From Apostichopus japonicus (taxonomy: Eukaryota > Echinodermata > Holothuroidea > Aspidochirotida > Stichopodidae): a stretch of DNA of 64,000 bases. Both the position numbers and the translations under genes were made by a program. A model generated the notes under the pieces. That model was not told the DNA's origin, ran no database searches, and was given only the letters and a program-made list of their open reading frames with translations. Positions 9,173-20,096 of the stretch are shown here, piece after piece. Each line of letters opens with the position of its first letter. The first letter of the stretch is position 1. The stretch is from assembly GCF_037975245.1 (NCBI RefSeq), contig NC_092569.1, forward strand, positions 7,374,501 to 7,438,500, in the 5' to 3' direction.

Positions 9173-9553
9173 AACAATTCCCGACCGTTTCCTTATTACA
9201 TTGAAAAAATAATAAAAATTATAAACCCGTCCGTAATATTGAAGCACTATATTTAATTAATGTAACCACTTTATCAATGTAACCACATATGTAATCACAT
9301 ATGTAATCAATTAAACCACGACTTCAAGTTTCCTTAATACTCGGTTCGTTTCCCGTAACGTTAACAATTCCCGACCGTTTCCTTATTACATTGAAAAAAA
9401 TAATAAAAAATATAAACCCGTCCGTAATATTGAAGTACTATATTTAATCAATGTAACCACTTTATCAATGTAACCACATATGTAATCACATATGTAATCA
9501 ATTTAACCACGACTTCAAGTTTCCTCAATACTCGGTTCGTTTCCCGTAACGTT
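9173..9553. repeat. 190-bp tandem duplication with a partial third copy
   Basis: Copies 9173-9362 and 9363-9553 start AACAATTCCCGACCG and include a sub-repeat ATGTAACCAC / ATGTAATCACAT. They differ by a few bases. A partial third copy follows from 9554. The preceding CCTAACCCCTAA...CACTGATC (near 9139) recurs near 9589, so the unit was once larger. It lies inside the TIR element, right of the nested hAT-like element. Confidence 0.8.
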
Positions 9554-9699
9554 AACAACTCCCGAACGTTTACTATCAAACCTATCAAACCTAACCCCTA
9601 ACACACTGATCGATCCTCAAGTTTCCTTAATATTCGGTTCGTATCCTGTAACGTTAACAATTCCCGAACGTTTTCTTTTGAAGTATCATATTTAATCAA

Positions 9700-9784
9700 G
9701 GTTGGGCGAAATGACCAGGCTGGTTGGGCGAAATGGTAAGGTTGGGCGAAATGGCAGTTGGGCGAAATGGTTGTTGGGCGAAGT
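9700..9784. repeat. Right terminal minisatellite (GGTTGGGCGAAATG)
   Basis: Five GTTGGGCGAA cores, inverted relative to the left terminal array. The outer 45 bp are identical to the left end; the inner units have lost or gained spacers independently. Confidence 0.85.
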
Positions 9785-10359
9785 GTCCTGCTTCCATATG
9801 GTGACAAGTACTCGAAGGTGCTTTTATCGATCTCTTTTGCAGAGAACATTTCAGTTAGTGTTTCCTGGACTAAACTTTTAGTTTGAAACGTCATATCACT
9901 TTTTAACTTTTCGTAGTGGTGACTAGCTAATTGCCTTTCAATTTCGGCCTGATAGTCTGAGTGGCCTGATAGTCTGAGAGGCATTATAGCAATGCCTCTA
10001 CCAGGTCTACCTTTATCAAAGGGTTTGACAATAATAGAGCGGTCGTTTTTAATTGCATTTAGTGCAAAGCGCTCCGCTTTATGCGTGTTGCTATTGGCGT
10101 TTCGTTTAGTAGCTTTAGTAGCTTTCACTGATCGGACATATTTGCGTTTTTTAGATAACGAGGAGAGAGGTAGAGAGAGAGAAAGTACATTTTGCATGTT
10201 GGAGGAGAGAAGTAGCTCTTTCTGAAGTGAAAAGAAATGAAATGGGAGTGTAGGCGGTTTTACACTATCTAGCACAACGTAGTCGCCAAAAACCTGAAGT
10301 ATTTTTAAGGGAGGACCCGAGGAACATGAGCTTATAGCATGCTCCTCATGGTGAAACAT
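9785..10359 (-). pseudogene. Penelope RT, N-terminal fragment
   Basis: A minus-strand open frame from ATG at 10359 (inside the pLTR; a second Met lies at about 10197) reads a basic stretch (KKRKYVRSVKATKATKR), then AERFALNAIKN, IIVKPFDKG, IAIMP, DYQAEIERQLASHHYEKL and FSAKEIDKSTFEYLSP. This is the conserved region just before the RT domain in Penelope-like elements. The frame then runs into the inserted element at 9784. A 17-bp tandem duplication (GGCCTGATAGTCTGAG-type, about 9946-9980) adds residues between IAIMP and DYQAE. The true start codon cannot be decided. The gene continues at 7717. Confidence 0.75.
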
Positions 10360-10515
10360 AATTGCACCTATTAGGTGAATTGAGTGTACTGTTAATAGTA
10401 GGAAATACTAGCGTAGGTTCTTATGACCAACTAGACCGGTTTCTGCTCTCAATCTTTATAGGAGGAGCTTCATCAGTAGTAGCCTTTGAATATTTCATAT
10501 TCGGCCTAGGCGTCT
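10232..10515 (-). repeat. Penelope 5' pseudo-LTR, copy c
   Basis: About 284 bp matching copy b (6109-6390), ending at GCCTAGGCGTCT immediately before the target duplication. Base differences include TAGCACAACG for TAACGCAACG and CTAGACCGG for CTATACCGG. The longest N-terminal frame of the element begins within it. It contains the second hammerhead-like core. Confidence 0.83.
10425..10476 (-). ncRNA. Hammerhead-ribozyme-like core in 5' pseudo-LTR
   Basis: Same elements as at 6297-6348: CTGATGA (10476-10470), GCTC/GAGC, GAAAC (10443-10439), stem III ACC/GGT, and C at 10425. The stem III loop differs from copy b by one base (GGTCTAGTT) and stem II's loop by one base, while all core bases are kept. 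The same doubts apply: an A-A mismatch under stem II and no obvious stem I. Confidence 0.42.
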
Positions 10516-13500
10516 CGTTAAACAAATGTACCGTACCGATCAAACGAATGTGCAGTACCGATCAATCGAATGTGCGGAACCAATCAATCGAATGTGCGGA
10601 ACCGACTAATCGAATGTCCGTTACGGAGTAATCGATAGTGCGGTACATCAATCGAATGTGCGGTACCGATCAATCGAATCTGCGTTACCGATCAAACGAA
10701 TGTTCGGTACCGATCAATGTAATGTGCGTTATCGATCAATCGAATCTGTGGTACCGATCAATCGAATGTGCGGTATCGATCAAACGAAAGTGCGGTACCG
10801 ATCAATCGAATGTACAGTATCGATCAATCGAATGTGCGGTACCGATCAATCGAATATTCGGTACCGATGAATCGAATGTGCGGTACCGATCAATCGAATG
10901 TTCGGTACGATCAATCGAATGGTTCGGTATCGATCAATCGAATGTTCGTTACCGATCAATCGAATGTGCGGTACCGATCAATCGAATAATCAGTACCGAT
11001 TAATCGAATGTGTGATACCGATCAATCGAATGTGCGGAACCAATCAATCGAAAGTGCGGAACCGACTAATCGAAATGTTCGTTACGGAGTAATCGATAGT
11101 GCGGTACATCAATCGAATGTGCGGTACCGATCAATCGAATCTGCGCTACCGATCAAACGAATGTTCAATACCGATGAATGCAATGTGCGTTATCGATCAA
11201 TCGAATGTGCGTTATCGATCAATCGAATGTGCGATACCGATAAATAGAATGTGCGTAACCGATCAATCGAATTCGCAGTACCGATCAATCGAATGTGCGG
11301 TACCGATAAATCGAATGTGCGGTACCGATCAATCGAATGTGCGGTACCGATAAGTAGAATGTACGGTACCGATAAATCGAATGTTCGGTACCGATCAATT
11401 GAATATGCGGTACCGATAAATAGAATGTGCGGTACCGATAAATCGAATGTGCGGTACCGTTAAATCGAATGTACGGTACCGATCAATCAAATGTGCGGTA
11501 CCGATCAATCGAATGTGCAGTACCGACAAATCGAATGTGCGTTACCGATAAATCGAATGTTCGGTACTGATCAATGGAATGTTCGGTAACGTTTGATCAA
11601 ATGTGCGGTACCGATCAATCGAATGTGCGGTACCGATAAATAGAATGTGCGATACCGATAAATCGAATTTTCGGTACCGATAAATAGAATATGAAGTACC
11701 GATCAATCGAATGTGCGGTACCTATAAATCGGTTATTCGGTACCGTAATCGAATGTTCGGTGCCGATCAGTCGAATGTGCGGTACCGATCAATCGAATGT
11801 GCGATACCGATATATGGAATGTTCAATACTGAACATTCCAAAGTTCGGTACCGATAAATCGAATGTGCGGAACCGATCAATTGAATGTGCGGTACCGATC
11901 AATCGAATGTGCGGTACCGATCAATCGAATGTGCGGTACCGATAAATAGAATGTGCGGTACCGATAAATCGAATGTGCGGTACCGTTAAATCGAATGTAC
12001 GGTACCGATCAATCAAATATGCGGTACCGATCAATCGAATGTGCAGTACCGACAAATCGAATGTGCGTTACCGATAAATCGAATGTTCGGTACTGATCAA
12101 TCGAATGTTCGGTAACGTTTGATCAAATGTGCGGTACCGATCAATCGAATGTGCGGTACCGATAAATAGAATGTGCGATACCGATAAATCGAATTTTCGG
12201 TACCGATAAATAGAATATGAAGTACCGATCAATCGAATGTGCGGTACCTATAAATCGGTTATTCGGTACCGATAAATCGAATGTTCGGTGCCGATCAGTC
12301 GAATGTGCTGTACCGATCATTCGAATGTGCGATACCGATATATGGAACGTTCAATACTGAACATTCCAAAGTTCGGTACCGATAAATCAAATGTGCGGAA
12401 CCGATCAATTGAATGTGCGGTACCGATCAATCGAATGTTCAGTACCGATTAATCGAATGTGTGGTACCGATCAATCGAATGTTCGATAACGAACATTCGA
12501 ATGTTCGATACGGATAAATCGAATAAGCGGAACCGATCAAGCGAATTTGCGGTACCGATCAATGGAATGTTCAGTACCGATAATTTGAACGTGCGATACC
12601 GATCAATCGAATGTTCGGTACCAATCAATCGAATGTGCGGTACCGATTAATAGAATGTGCGGTACCGATCAATCGAATGTGCGGTACCAATGAATTGAAT
12701 GTGCGGTACCGATCAATCGAATGTTCGATACCGATCAATGGAATTTGCGGTACCGATCAAACGAATGTGCGGTACCGATCAATCGAATGTGCGGTACCGA
12801 TATATCGAATGTTCGGTACCGATCAATCGAATGTGCGCTACCGATCAATCGAATGTGCGGTACCGATCAATCGAATGTGCGGTGCCGATCAATCGAATGT
12901 GCGGTACCGATCAATCGAATGTGCGATACCGATAAATCGAATGTGCGGTACCGATCAATCGAATGTTCATTACCGATAAATCGAAAAAAAGATACAGATC
13001 AATCGAATGTGCGGTACCGATAAATCGAAAAAAAGATACAGATCAATCGAATGTTGAATACCTATCATTCGAATGTTCAGTACCGTTAAATCAAATGTGG
13101 GTAACCGATCAATCGAATGTGCGATACGGAACATTCGAATGTGCGGTACTGATCAATCGAATGTTCCTTACCGATGAATCGAATGTTCGGTACCAATCAA
13201 TCGAATGTGCGGTACCGATCAATCGAATGTTCGGTACCGATGAATAAAATATGCGGTACCGTTAAATGGAATGTTCGGTACCGATTAATAGAATGTTCGG
13301 TACCAATCAATCGAAGGTGCGGTACCGATCAATCGATTGTGCGGTACCGATCAATCGAATGTGCGGTACCGGTAATAGAATGTGCGGTACCGATAAATCG
13401 AATGTTCGGTACCGTTAAATCGAATGTGCGGTACCGATCAATCAAATGTGCGGCACCGATCAATCGAATGTGCGGTACCTATATATCGAATATTCGGTAC

Positions 13501-14909
13501 CTATAAATCGAATGTTCGGTACCGTTAAATCGAATGTGCGGTACCGATCAATCAAATGTGCGGTACCGATCAATCGAACGTGCGGTACCTATATATCGAA
13601 TATTCGGTACCTATAAATCGAATGTGAAGTACCGTTCAATCGAATGTGCGGTACCGATCAATCAAATGTGCGTAACCGATCAATCGAGTTCGCGGTACCG
13701 ATCAATCGAATGTGCCGTACCGATCAGTCGAATGTGCGGTACCGATTAATCGAATGTGCGATACCGATACATGGAATGTTCAATACTGAACATTCCAAAG
13801 TTCGGTACCGATAAATCAAATGTGCGGAACCGATCAATCGAATGTGCGATACGGCACAATCGAATGTGCGGTATTGATAAATCGAATGTGCGATACCGAT
13901 AAATCGAATGTTCGATAACGAACATTCGAATGTTCGATACTGATCAATCGAATGTGCGGAACCGATCAAGCGAATTTGCGGTACCGATCAATGGAATGTT
14001 CAGTACCGATCAATCGAATGTGCGGTACCAATAAATCGAATGTGCGGTACCGATCAATCGAATGTTCGATACCGATCAATGGAATTTGCTGTACCGATCA
14101 ATCGAATGTGCGGTACCGATCAAACGAATGTTCGGTACCGATCAATCGAATGTGTTGTATCGATCAATCGAATGTGCGGTACCGATCAATCGAATGTGCG
14201 GTACCGATCAATCGATAGCGCACTATCGATCAATCGAATGTTTGGTACCGATCAATCGAATGTGCGGTATCGATCAATCGAATGTGCGGTACCGATCAAT
14301 CGAATGTGCGGTACCGATCAATCGAATGTGCGTTATCGATCAATCGAATGTGCGGTATCGATCAATTGAAAGTGCAGCATGGATCAAAACTAATGTGCGT
14401 TATCGATCAATCGAATGTGCGGTATCGATCAATCGAATGTGCGGTATCGATCAATCGAATGTGCCGTATCGATCAATCGAATGTGCGTTACCGATCAATC
14501 GAATGTGCGGTACTGATAAATCGAAAGCGCAGTATCGATCAATCGAATGTGCGGTATCGATCAATCGAAAGTGCAGTACCGATTAATCGAATGTGCGATA
14601 TCGATCAATCGAATGTGCGTTACCGATCAATCGTATGTGCGGTACCGATCAATCGAATGTTCGGTACCGATCAATCGAATGTGTTGTATCGATCAATCGA
14701 ATGTGCGGTATCGATCAATCGAATGTGCGGTATCGATCAATCGAATGTGCGGTATCGATCAGTCGAATGTGCGGTATTGATCAGTCGAATGTGCGGTATC
14801 GATCAATCGAATGTGCTGTATCGATCAATCGAATGTGCGGTATCGATCAGTCGAATGTGCCGTATCGATCAGTCGAATGTGCGGTATTTGTCAATCGAAT
14901 GTGCCGTAC
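10516..14909. repeat. 22-bp satellite array, segment 2
   Basis: Begins with the right copy of the target duplication (10516-10528) and continues the unit broken at 5875. A local 461-bp duplication links about 10571-10690 with 11032-11150 (shared unusual stretch TTACGGAGTAATCGATAGTG). From about 14140 the GGTATC form becomes frequent. Two 9-A tracts (GAAAAAAAG) occur near 12984 and 13028. It ends at the first solo LTR with the 5-bp duplication CGTAC (14905-14909). Confidence 0.97.
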
Positions 14910-16735
14910 TGTCACAACTTCCGTGGGATAATACAAAATGTCACCCTCTAGCGCCCCCTCTGTTGCGACCCCGGGTTTTTCCTTTGGCCTTCAAAGCCGA
15001 TAAAAATAAAATTTTAGATAGATTCAGGGAAGTAAACTCAAAGGACCAAAAGACTACTGAGAGGTTTCTGAAAGTTAACAAAATCGATATATTTACAATG
15101 ATACGATCTCTACTGATTTGTACAAGGATTATTGGTACTAGAAATTTGGAATATTACAGACAGATTTTACAATATTATACGGCCGTTAAATTTTTAAAAG
15201 ATTACTTAACTTATCTTACGCGGCGCGTGCCGGCTCTCGGTTCCTTTCGTAGCTGTTCTGACCTCCTTGCGTCACCAACAACGATGTCGGGATTAGGCTC
15301 CCTCGTAGGCTGGTATCCCGTGACTTGGTCAGGAGCAAAACCGTTCCCCGCTGGTCCAATTCGACTCAACGTTTGTATCCCAAGGATGGCTTCCTCCTGG
15401 GTGAACTCCGAAAACCTCTGCCGAAGTCACGCCTGTCCCGGTTAAATGACGCACCAATCTAATAAACAAACAGTCCACCGGTTCCTCCGTCCGTCCCCTC
15501 GATTATTAATCTTTTATCTCAGATGATTTTCTTCTCACAATAGATCGGAAAACTAAACTCAACTCCTCATCACCGAAAATATCTCTTCTTATATAGCCGG
15601 GTTTAATCTCCCGAAAGTTCTTTTCCAGGAATCCTGACGGAAAAACATCGAGAATCATCCATGTCTCGAAGATACGACTGATAGTTCAACGTTCATTGGT
15701 CGACGATATCCGGTCACCTGCTAAAAATAACTTCCCGTATGTTCTGGAAATTTGTACTCGCTAATACCGAATAGCGCCATCATTCCTCGTAGCTTCCAGA
15801 AAAAACGCACAAGTTGTCAGTCACGACGAGTGACCTACTTATCACCCTGACCAGCATATACTGAATACACGTACAATGAATAAAGTCGTTCGTGACACGT
15901 ACCGATCAATCGAATGTGCGGTATCGATCAACCGAATGTGCGTTATCGATCAATCGAAAGTGCGGTACCGAACAATCGAATGTGCGGTACCGATCAATCG
16001 AATGCGCGGTATCGATCAACTGAAAGTGCGGTACCGATCAATCGAATGTGCGTTACCGATCAATCGAATGAGCGGTACTGATAAATCGAAAGCGCAGTAT
16101 CGATCAATCGAATGTGCGGTATGGATGAATCGAATGTGCGGTATCGATCAATCGAATGTGCTGTACCGATAAATCGAAAGTGCAGTATCGATCAATCGAA
16201 TGTGCGGTATTTGTCAATCGAATGTGCCGTACCGATCAATCGAATGTGCGGTATCGATCAATCGAAAGCGCAGTATCGATCAATCGAATGTGCGGTATCG
16301 ATCAATCGAATGTGCGTTATCGATCAATCGAATGTGCGGTACCGATCAGTCGAATGTGCGGTACCGATCAATCGAATGTGCGGTATCGATCAATCGAATG
16401 TTCGGTACCGATCAATCGAATGTGCGGTACCGATAAATCGAAAGCGCAGTATCGATCAATCGAATGTGCGGTATCGATCAATCGATGTGCGTTATCGACT
16501 AATCGAATGCGCAGTATCGATCTATCGAATATGCGGTGTCGATCAATCGAATGTGCGGTATCGATCAATCGAATGTGCGCTACCGATCAATCGAATGTGC
16601 GCTACCGATCAATCGAATGTGCGGTACCGATAAATCGATCAATCGAATTTGCGGTACCGATCAATCGAATGTGCGTTATCGATCAATCGAATGTGCGGTA
16701 CCGATCAATCGAATCTGCGGTACTGATAAATCGAT
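11616..16735. repeat. 5.1-kb super-repeat, copy I
   Basis: Positions from about 11616 recur 5120 bp later (about 16736 on), including all unusual units and the solo LTR. From about 14400 the offset becomes 5187 because copy II holds one extra 67-bp duplication (GCAGCATGGATCAAAACTAA occurs once here, twice there). The block shows that satellite and LTR were copied as one segment. Confidence 0.9.
14910..15897 (+). mobile_element. Solo LTR (988 bp), copy 1
   Basis: Begins TGTCACAACTTCCG and ends CGTTCGTGACA, that is TG...CA with a short inverted TGTCAC/GTGACA, as in Ty3/gypsy-type LTRs. It is flanked by the direct 5-bp duplication CGTAC (14905-14909 and 15898-15902). A TATA-like TATATAG is near 15590 and AATAAA is near 15879, both on the plus strand. 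There is no internal retrotransposon sequence, so it is a recombined solo LTR. The long frame that runs from the satellite into it (to 15445) is only read-through. Superfamily assignment rests on termini and duplication length alone. Confidence 0.82.
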
Positions 16736-19700
16736 CAATCGAATGTGCGGTACCGATAAATAGAATGTGCGATACCGATAAATCGAATTTTCGGTACCGA
16801 TAAATAGAATATGAAGTACCGATCAATCGAATGTGCGGTACCTATAAATCGGTTATTCGGTACCGTAATCGAATGTTCGGTGCCGATCAGTCGAATGTGC
16901 GGTACCGATCAATCGAATGTGCGATACCGATATATGGAATGTTCAATACTGAACATTCCAAAGTTCGGTACCGATAAATCGAATGTGCGGAACCGATCAA
17001 TTGAATGTGCGGTACCGATCAATCGAATGTGCGGTACCGATCAATCGAATGTGCGGTACCGATAAATAGAATGTGCGGTACCGATAAATCGAATGTGCGG
17101 TACCGTTAAATCGAATGTACGGTACCGATCAATCAAATATGCGGTACCGATCAATCGAATGTGCAGTACCGACAAATCGAATGTGCGTTACCGATAAATC
17201 GAATGTTCGGTACTGATCAATCGAATGTTCGGTAACGTTTGATCAAATGTGCGGTACCGATCAATCGAATGTGCGGTACCGATAAATAGAATGTGCGATA
17301 CCGATAAATCGAATTTTCGGTACCGATAAATAGAATATGAAGTACCGATCAATCGAATGTGCGGTACCTATAAATCGGTTATTCGGTACCGATAAATCGA
17401 ATGTTCGGTGCCGATCAGTCGAATGTGCTGTACCGATCATTCGAATGTGCGATACCGATATATGGAACGTTCAATACTGAACATTCCAAAGTTCGGTACC
17501 GATAAATCAAATGTGCGGAACCGATCAATTGAATGTGCGGTACCGATCAATCGAATGTTCAGTACCGATTAATCGAATGTGTGGTACCGATCAATCGAAT
17601 GTTCGATAACGAACATTCGAATGTTCGATACGGATAAATCGAATAAGCGGAACCGATCAAGCGAATTTGCGGTACCGATCAATGGAATGTTCAGTACCGA
17701 TAATTTGAACGTGCGATACCGATCAATCGAATGTTCGGTACCAATCAATCGAATGTGCGGTACCGATTAATAGAATGTGCGGTACCGATCAATCGAATGT
17801 GCGGTACCAATGAATTGAATGTGCGGTACCGATCAATCGAATGTTCGATACCGATCAATGGAATTTGCGGTACCGATCAAACGAATGTGCGGTACCGATC
17901 AATCGAATGTGCGGTACCGATATATCGAATGTTCGGTACCGATCAATCGAATGTGCGCTACCGATCAATCGAATGTGCGGTACCGATCAATCGAATGTGC
18001 GGTGCCGATCAATCGAATGTGCGGTACCGATCAATCGAATGTGCGATACCGATAAATCGAATGTGCGGTACCGATCAATCGAATGTTCATTACCGATAAA
18101 TCGAAAAAAAGATACAGATCAATCGAATGTGCGGTACCGATAAATCGAAAAAAAGATACAGATCAATCGAATGTTGAATACCTATCATTCGAATGTTCAG
18201 TACCGTTAAATCAAATGTGGGTAACCGATCAATCGAATGTGCGATACGGAACATTCGAATGTGCGGTACTGATCAATCGAATGTTCCTTACCGATGAATC
18301 GAATGTTCGGTACCAATCAATCGAATGTGCGGTACCGATCAATCGAATGTTCGGTACCGATGAATAAAATATGCGGTACCGTTAAATGGAATGTTCGGTA
18401 CCGATTAATAGAATGTTCGGTACCAATCAATCGAAGGTGCGGTACCGATCAATCGATTGTGCGGTACCGATCAATCGAATGTGCGGTACCGGTAATAGAA
18501 TGTGCGGTACCGATAAATCGAATGTTCGGTACCGTTAAATCGAATGTGCGGTACCGATCAATCAAATGTGCGGCACCGATCAATCGAATGTGCGGTACCT
18601 ATATATCGAATATTCGGTACCTATAAATCGAATGTTCGGTACCGTTAAATCGAATGTGCGGTACCGATCAATCAAATGTGCGGTACCGATCAATCGAACG
18701 TGCGGTACCTATATATCGAATATTCGGTACCTATAAATCGAATGTGAAGTACCGTTCAATCGAATGTGCGGTACCGATCAATCAAATGTGCGTAACCGAT
18801 CAATCGAGTTCGCGGTACCGATCAATCGAATGTGCGGTACCGATCAGTCGAATGTGCGGTACCGATTAATCGAATGTGCGATACCGATACATGGAATGTT
18901 CAATACTGAACATTCCAAAGTTCGGTACCGATAAATCAAATGTGCGGAACCGATCAATCGAATGTGCGATACGGCACAATCGAATGTGCGGTATTGATAA
19001 ATCGAATGTGCGATACCGATAAATCGAATGTTCGATAACGAACATTCGAATGTTCGATACTGATCAATCGAATGTGCGGAACCGATCAAGCGAATTTGCG
19101 GTACCGATCAATGGAATGTTCAGTACCGATCAATCGAATGTGCGGTACCAATAAATCGAATGTGCGGTACCGATCAATCGAATGTTCGATACCGATCAAT
19201 GGAATTTGCTGTACCGATCAATCGAATGTGCGGTACCGATCAAACGAATGTTCGGTACCGATCAATCGAATGTGTTGTATCGATCAATCGAATGTGCGGT
19301 ACCGATCAATCGAATGTGCGGTACCGATCAATCGATAGCGCACTATCGATCAATCGAATGTTTGGTACCGATCAATCGAATGTGCGGTATCGATCAATCG
19401 AATGTGCGGTACCGATCAATCGAATGTGCGGTACCGATCAATCGAATGTGCGTTATCGATCAATCGAATGTGCGGTATCGATCAATTGAAAGTGCAGCAT
19501 GGATCAAAACTAATGTGCGTTATCGATCAATCGAATGTGCGGTATCGATCAATTGAAAGTGCAGCATGGATCAAAACTAATGTGCGTTATCGATCAATCG
19601 AATGTGCGGTATCGATCAATCGAATGTGCGGTATCGATCAATCGAATGTGCCGTATCGATCAATCGAATGTGCGTTACCGATCAATCGAATGTGCGGTAC

Positions 19701-20096
19701 TGATAAATCGAAAGCGCAGTATCGATCAATCGAATGTGCGGTATCGATCAATCGAAAGTGCAGTACCGATTAATCGAATGTGCGATATCGATCAATCGAA
19801 TGTGCGTTACCGATCAATCGTATGTGCGGTACCGATCAATCGAATGTTCGGTACCGATCAATCGAATGTGTTGTATCGATCAATCGAATGTGCGGTATCG
19901 ATCAATCGAATGTGCGGTATCGATCAATCGAATGTGCGGTATCGATCAGTCGAATGTGCGGTATTGATCAGTCGAATGTGCGGTATCGATCAATCGAATG
20001 TGCTGTATCGATCAATCGAATGTGCGGTATCGATCAGTCGAATGTGCCGTATCGATCAGTCGAATGTGCGGTATTTGTCAATCGAATGTGCCGTAC
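15898..20096. repeat. 22-bp satellite array, segment 3
   Basis: Continues in register after the LTR's duplicated CGTAC. 15898-16640 matches 22760-23500 (offset 6862). From 16736 it repeats segment 2 (copy II of the 5.1-kb block). It contains the first example (about 16468-16530) of the 21-bp phase-breaking unit ATCAATCGATGTGC followed by GACTAATCG and GATCTATCG units. Confidence 0.97.

Larger units (their letters stand above)
7719..9784. mobile_element. TIR element with CATTTCGCCCAACC terminal tandem repeats
   Basis: The first about 45 bp (from ACTTCGCCCAACAACC) are an exact inverted copy of the last about 45 bp (9740-9784). Further inward, both ends keep variants of CATTTCGCCCAACC. Flanking GTC at 7716-7718 and 9785-9787 suggests a 3-bp target duplication. 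It splits the Penelope RT frame between the residues FEYLSPYGS (upstream piece) and TRKPPYSHK (downstream piece), so it is younger than the Penelope insertion. No transposase is visible. I cannot place it in a superfamily: the 3-bp duplication fits several, and a CACTA-like reading with CACTT ends is possible but leaves no clear duplication. Confidence 0.68.
5876..10515 (-). mobile_element. Penelope-like retroelement inserted in the satellite
   Basis: A minus-strand retroelement with terminal pseudo-LTR repeats (10232-10515 at its 5' side; 6109-6390 plus a partial 5876-6108 at its 3' side) and a broken Penelope-type reverse transcriptase between them. It has a perfect 13-bp target duplication (5863-5875 and 10516-10528). 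Direct pLTR repeats, a partial extra pLTR and variable-length target duplications are known traits of Penelope-like elements. The RT gene is split by a 2.07-kb DNA element (7719-9784), leaving about 2.6 kb of Penelope sequence. The reading frame is broken three more times, so this copy cannot make the enzyme. No GIY-YIG endonuclease frame is seen between the RT stop codon (6428) and the 3' pLTR. Confidence 0.85.

Noticed and set aside
9130-9610. Telomere-like CCTAACCCCTAA motifs
   Set aside because: Only two isolated short occurrences within a duplicated AT-rich segment; no telomeric tract.
7718-9785. CACTA-type (EnSpm) assignment for the TIR element
   Set aside because: Reading the ends as CACTT leaves no 2-3 bp duplication; starting one base inside gives GTC on both sides instead, so the class was left open.
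14282-15445. A 387-codon frame with a non-repetitive C-terminal half, repeated at 19535-20632 and 21411-22307
   Set aside because: It is satellite reading through into the solo LTR. The non-repeat half lies wholly within the LTR, starts at its edge and has no domain.
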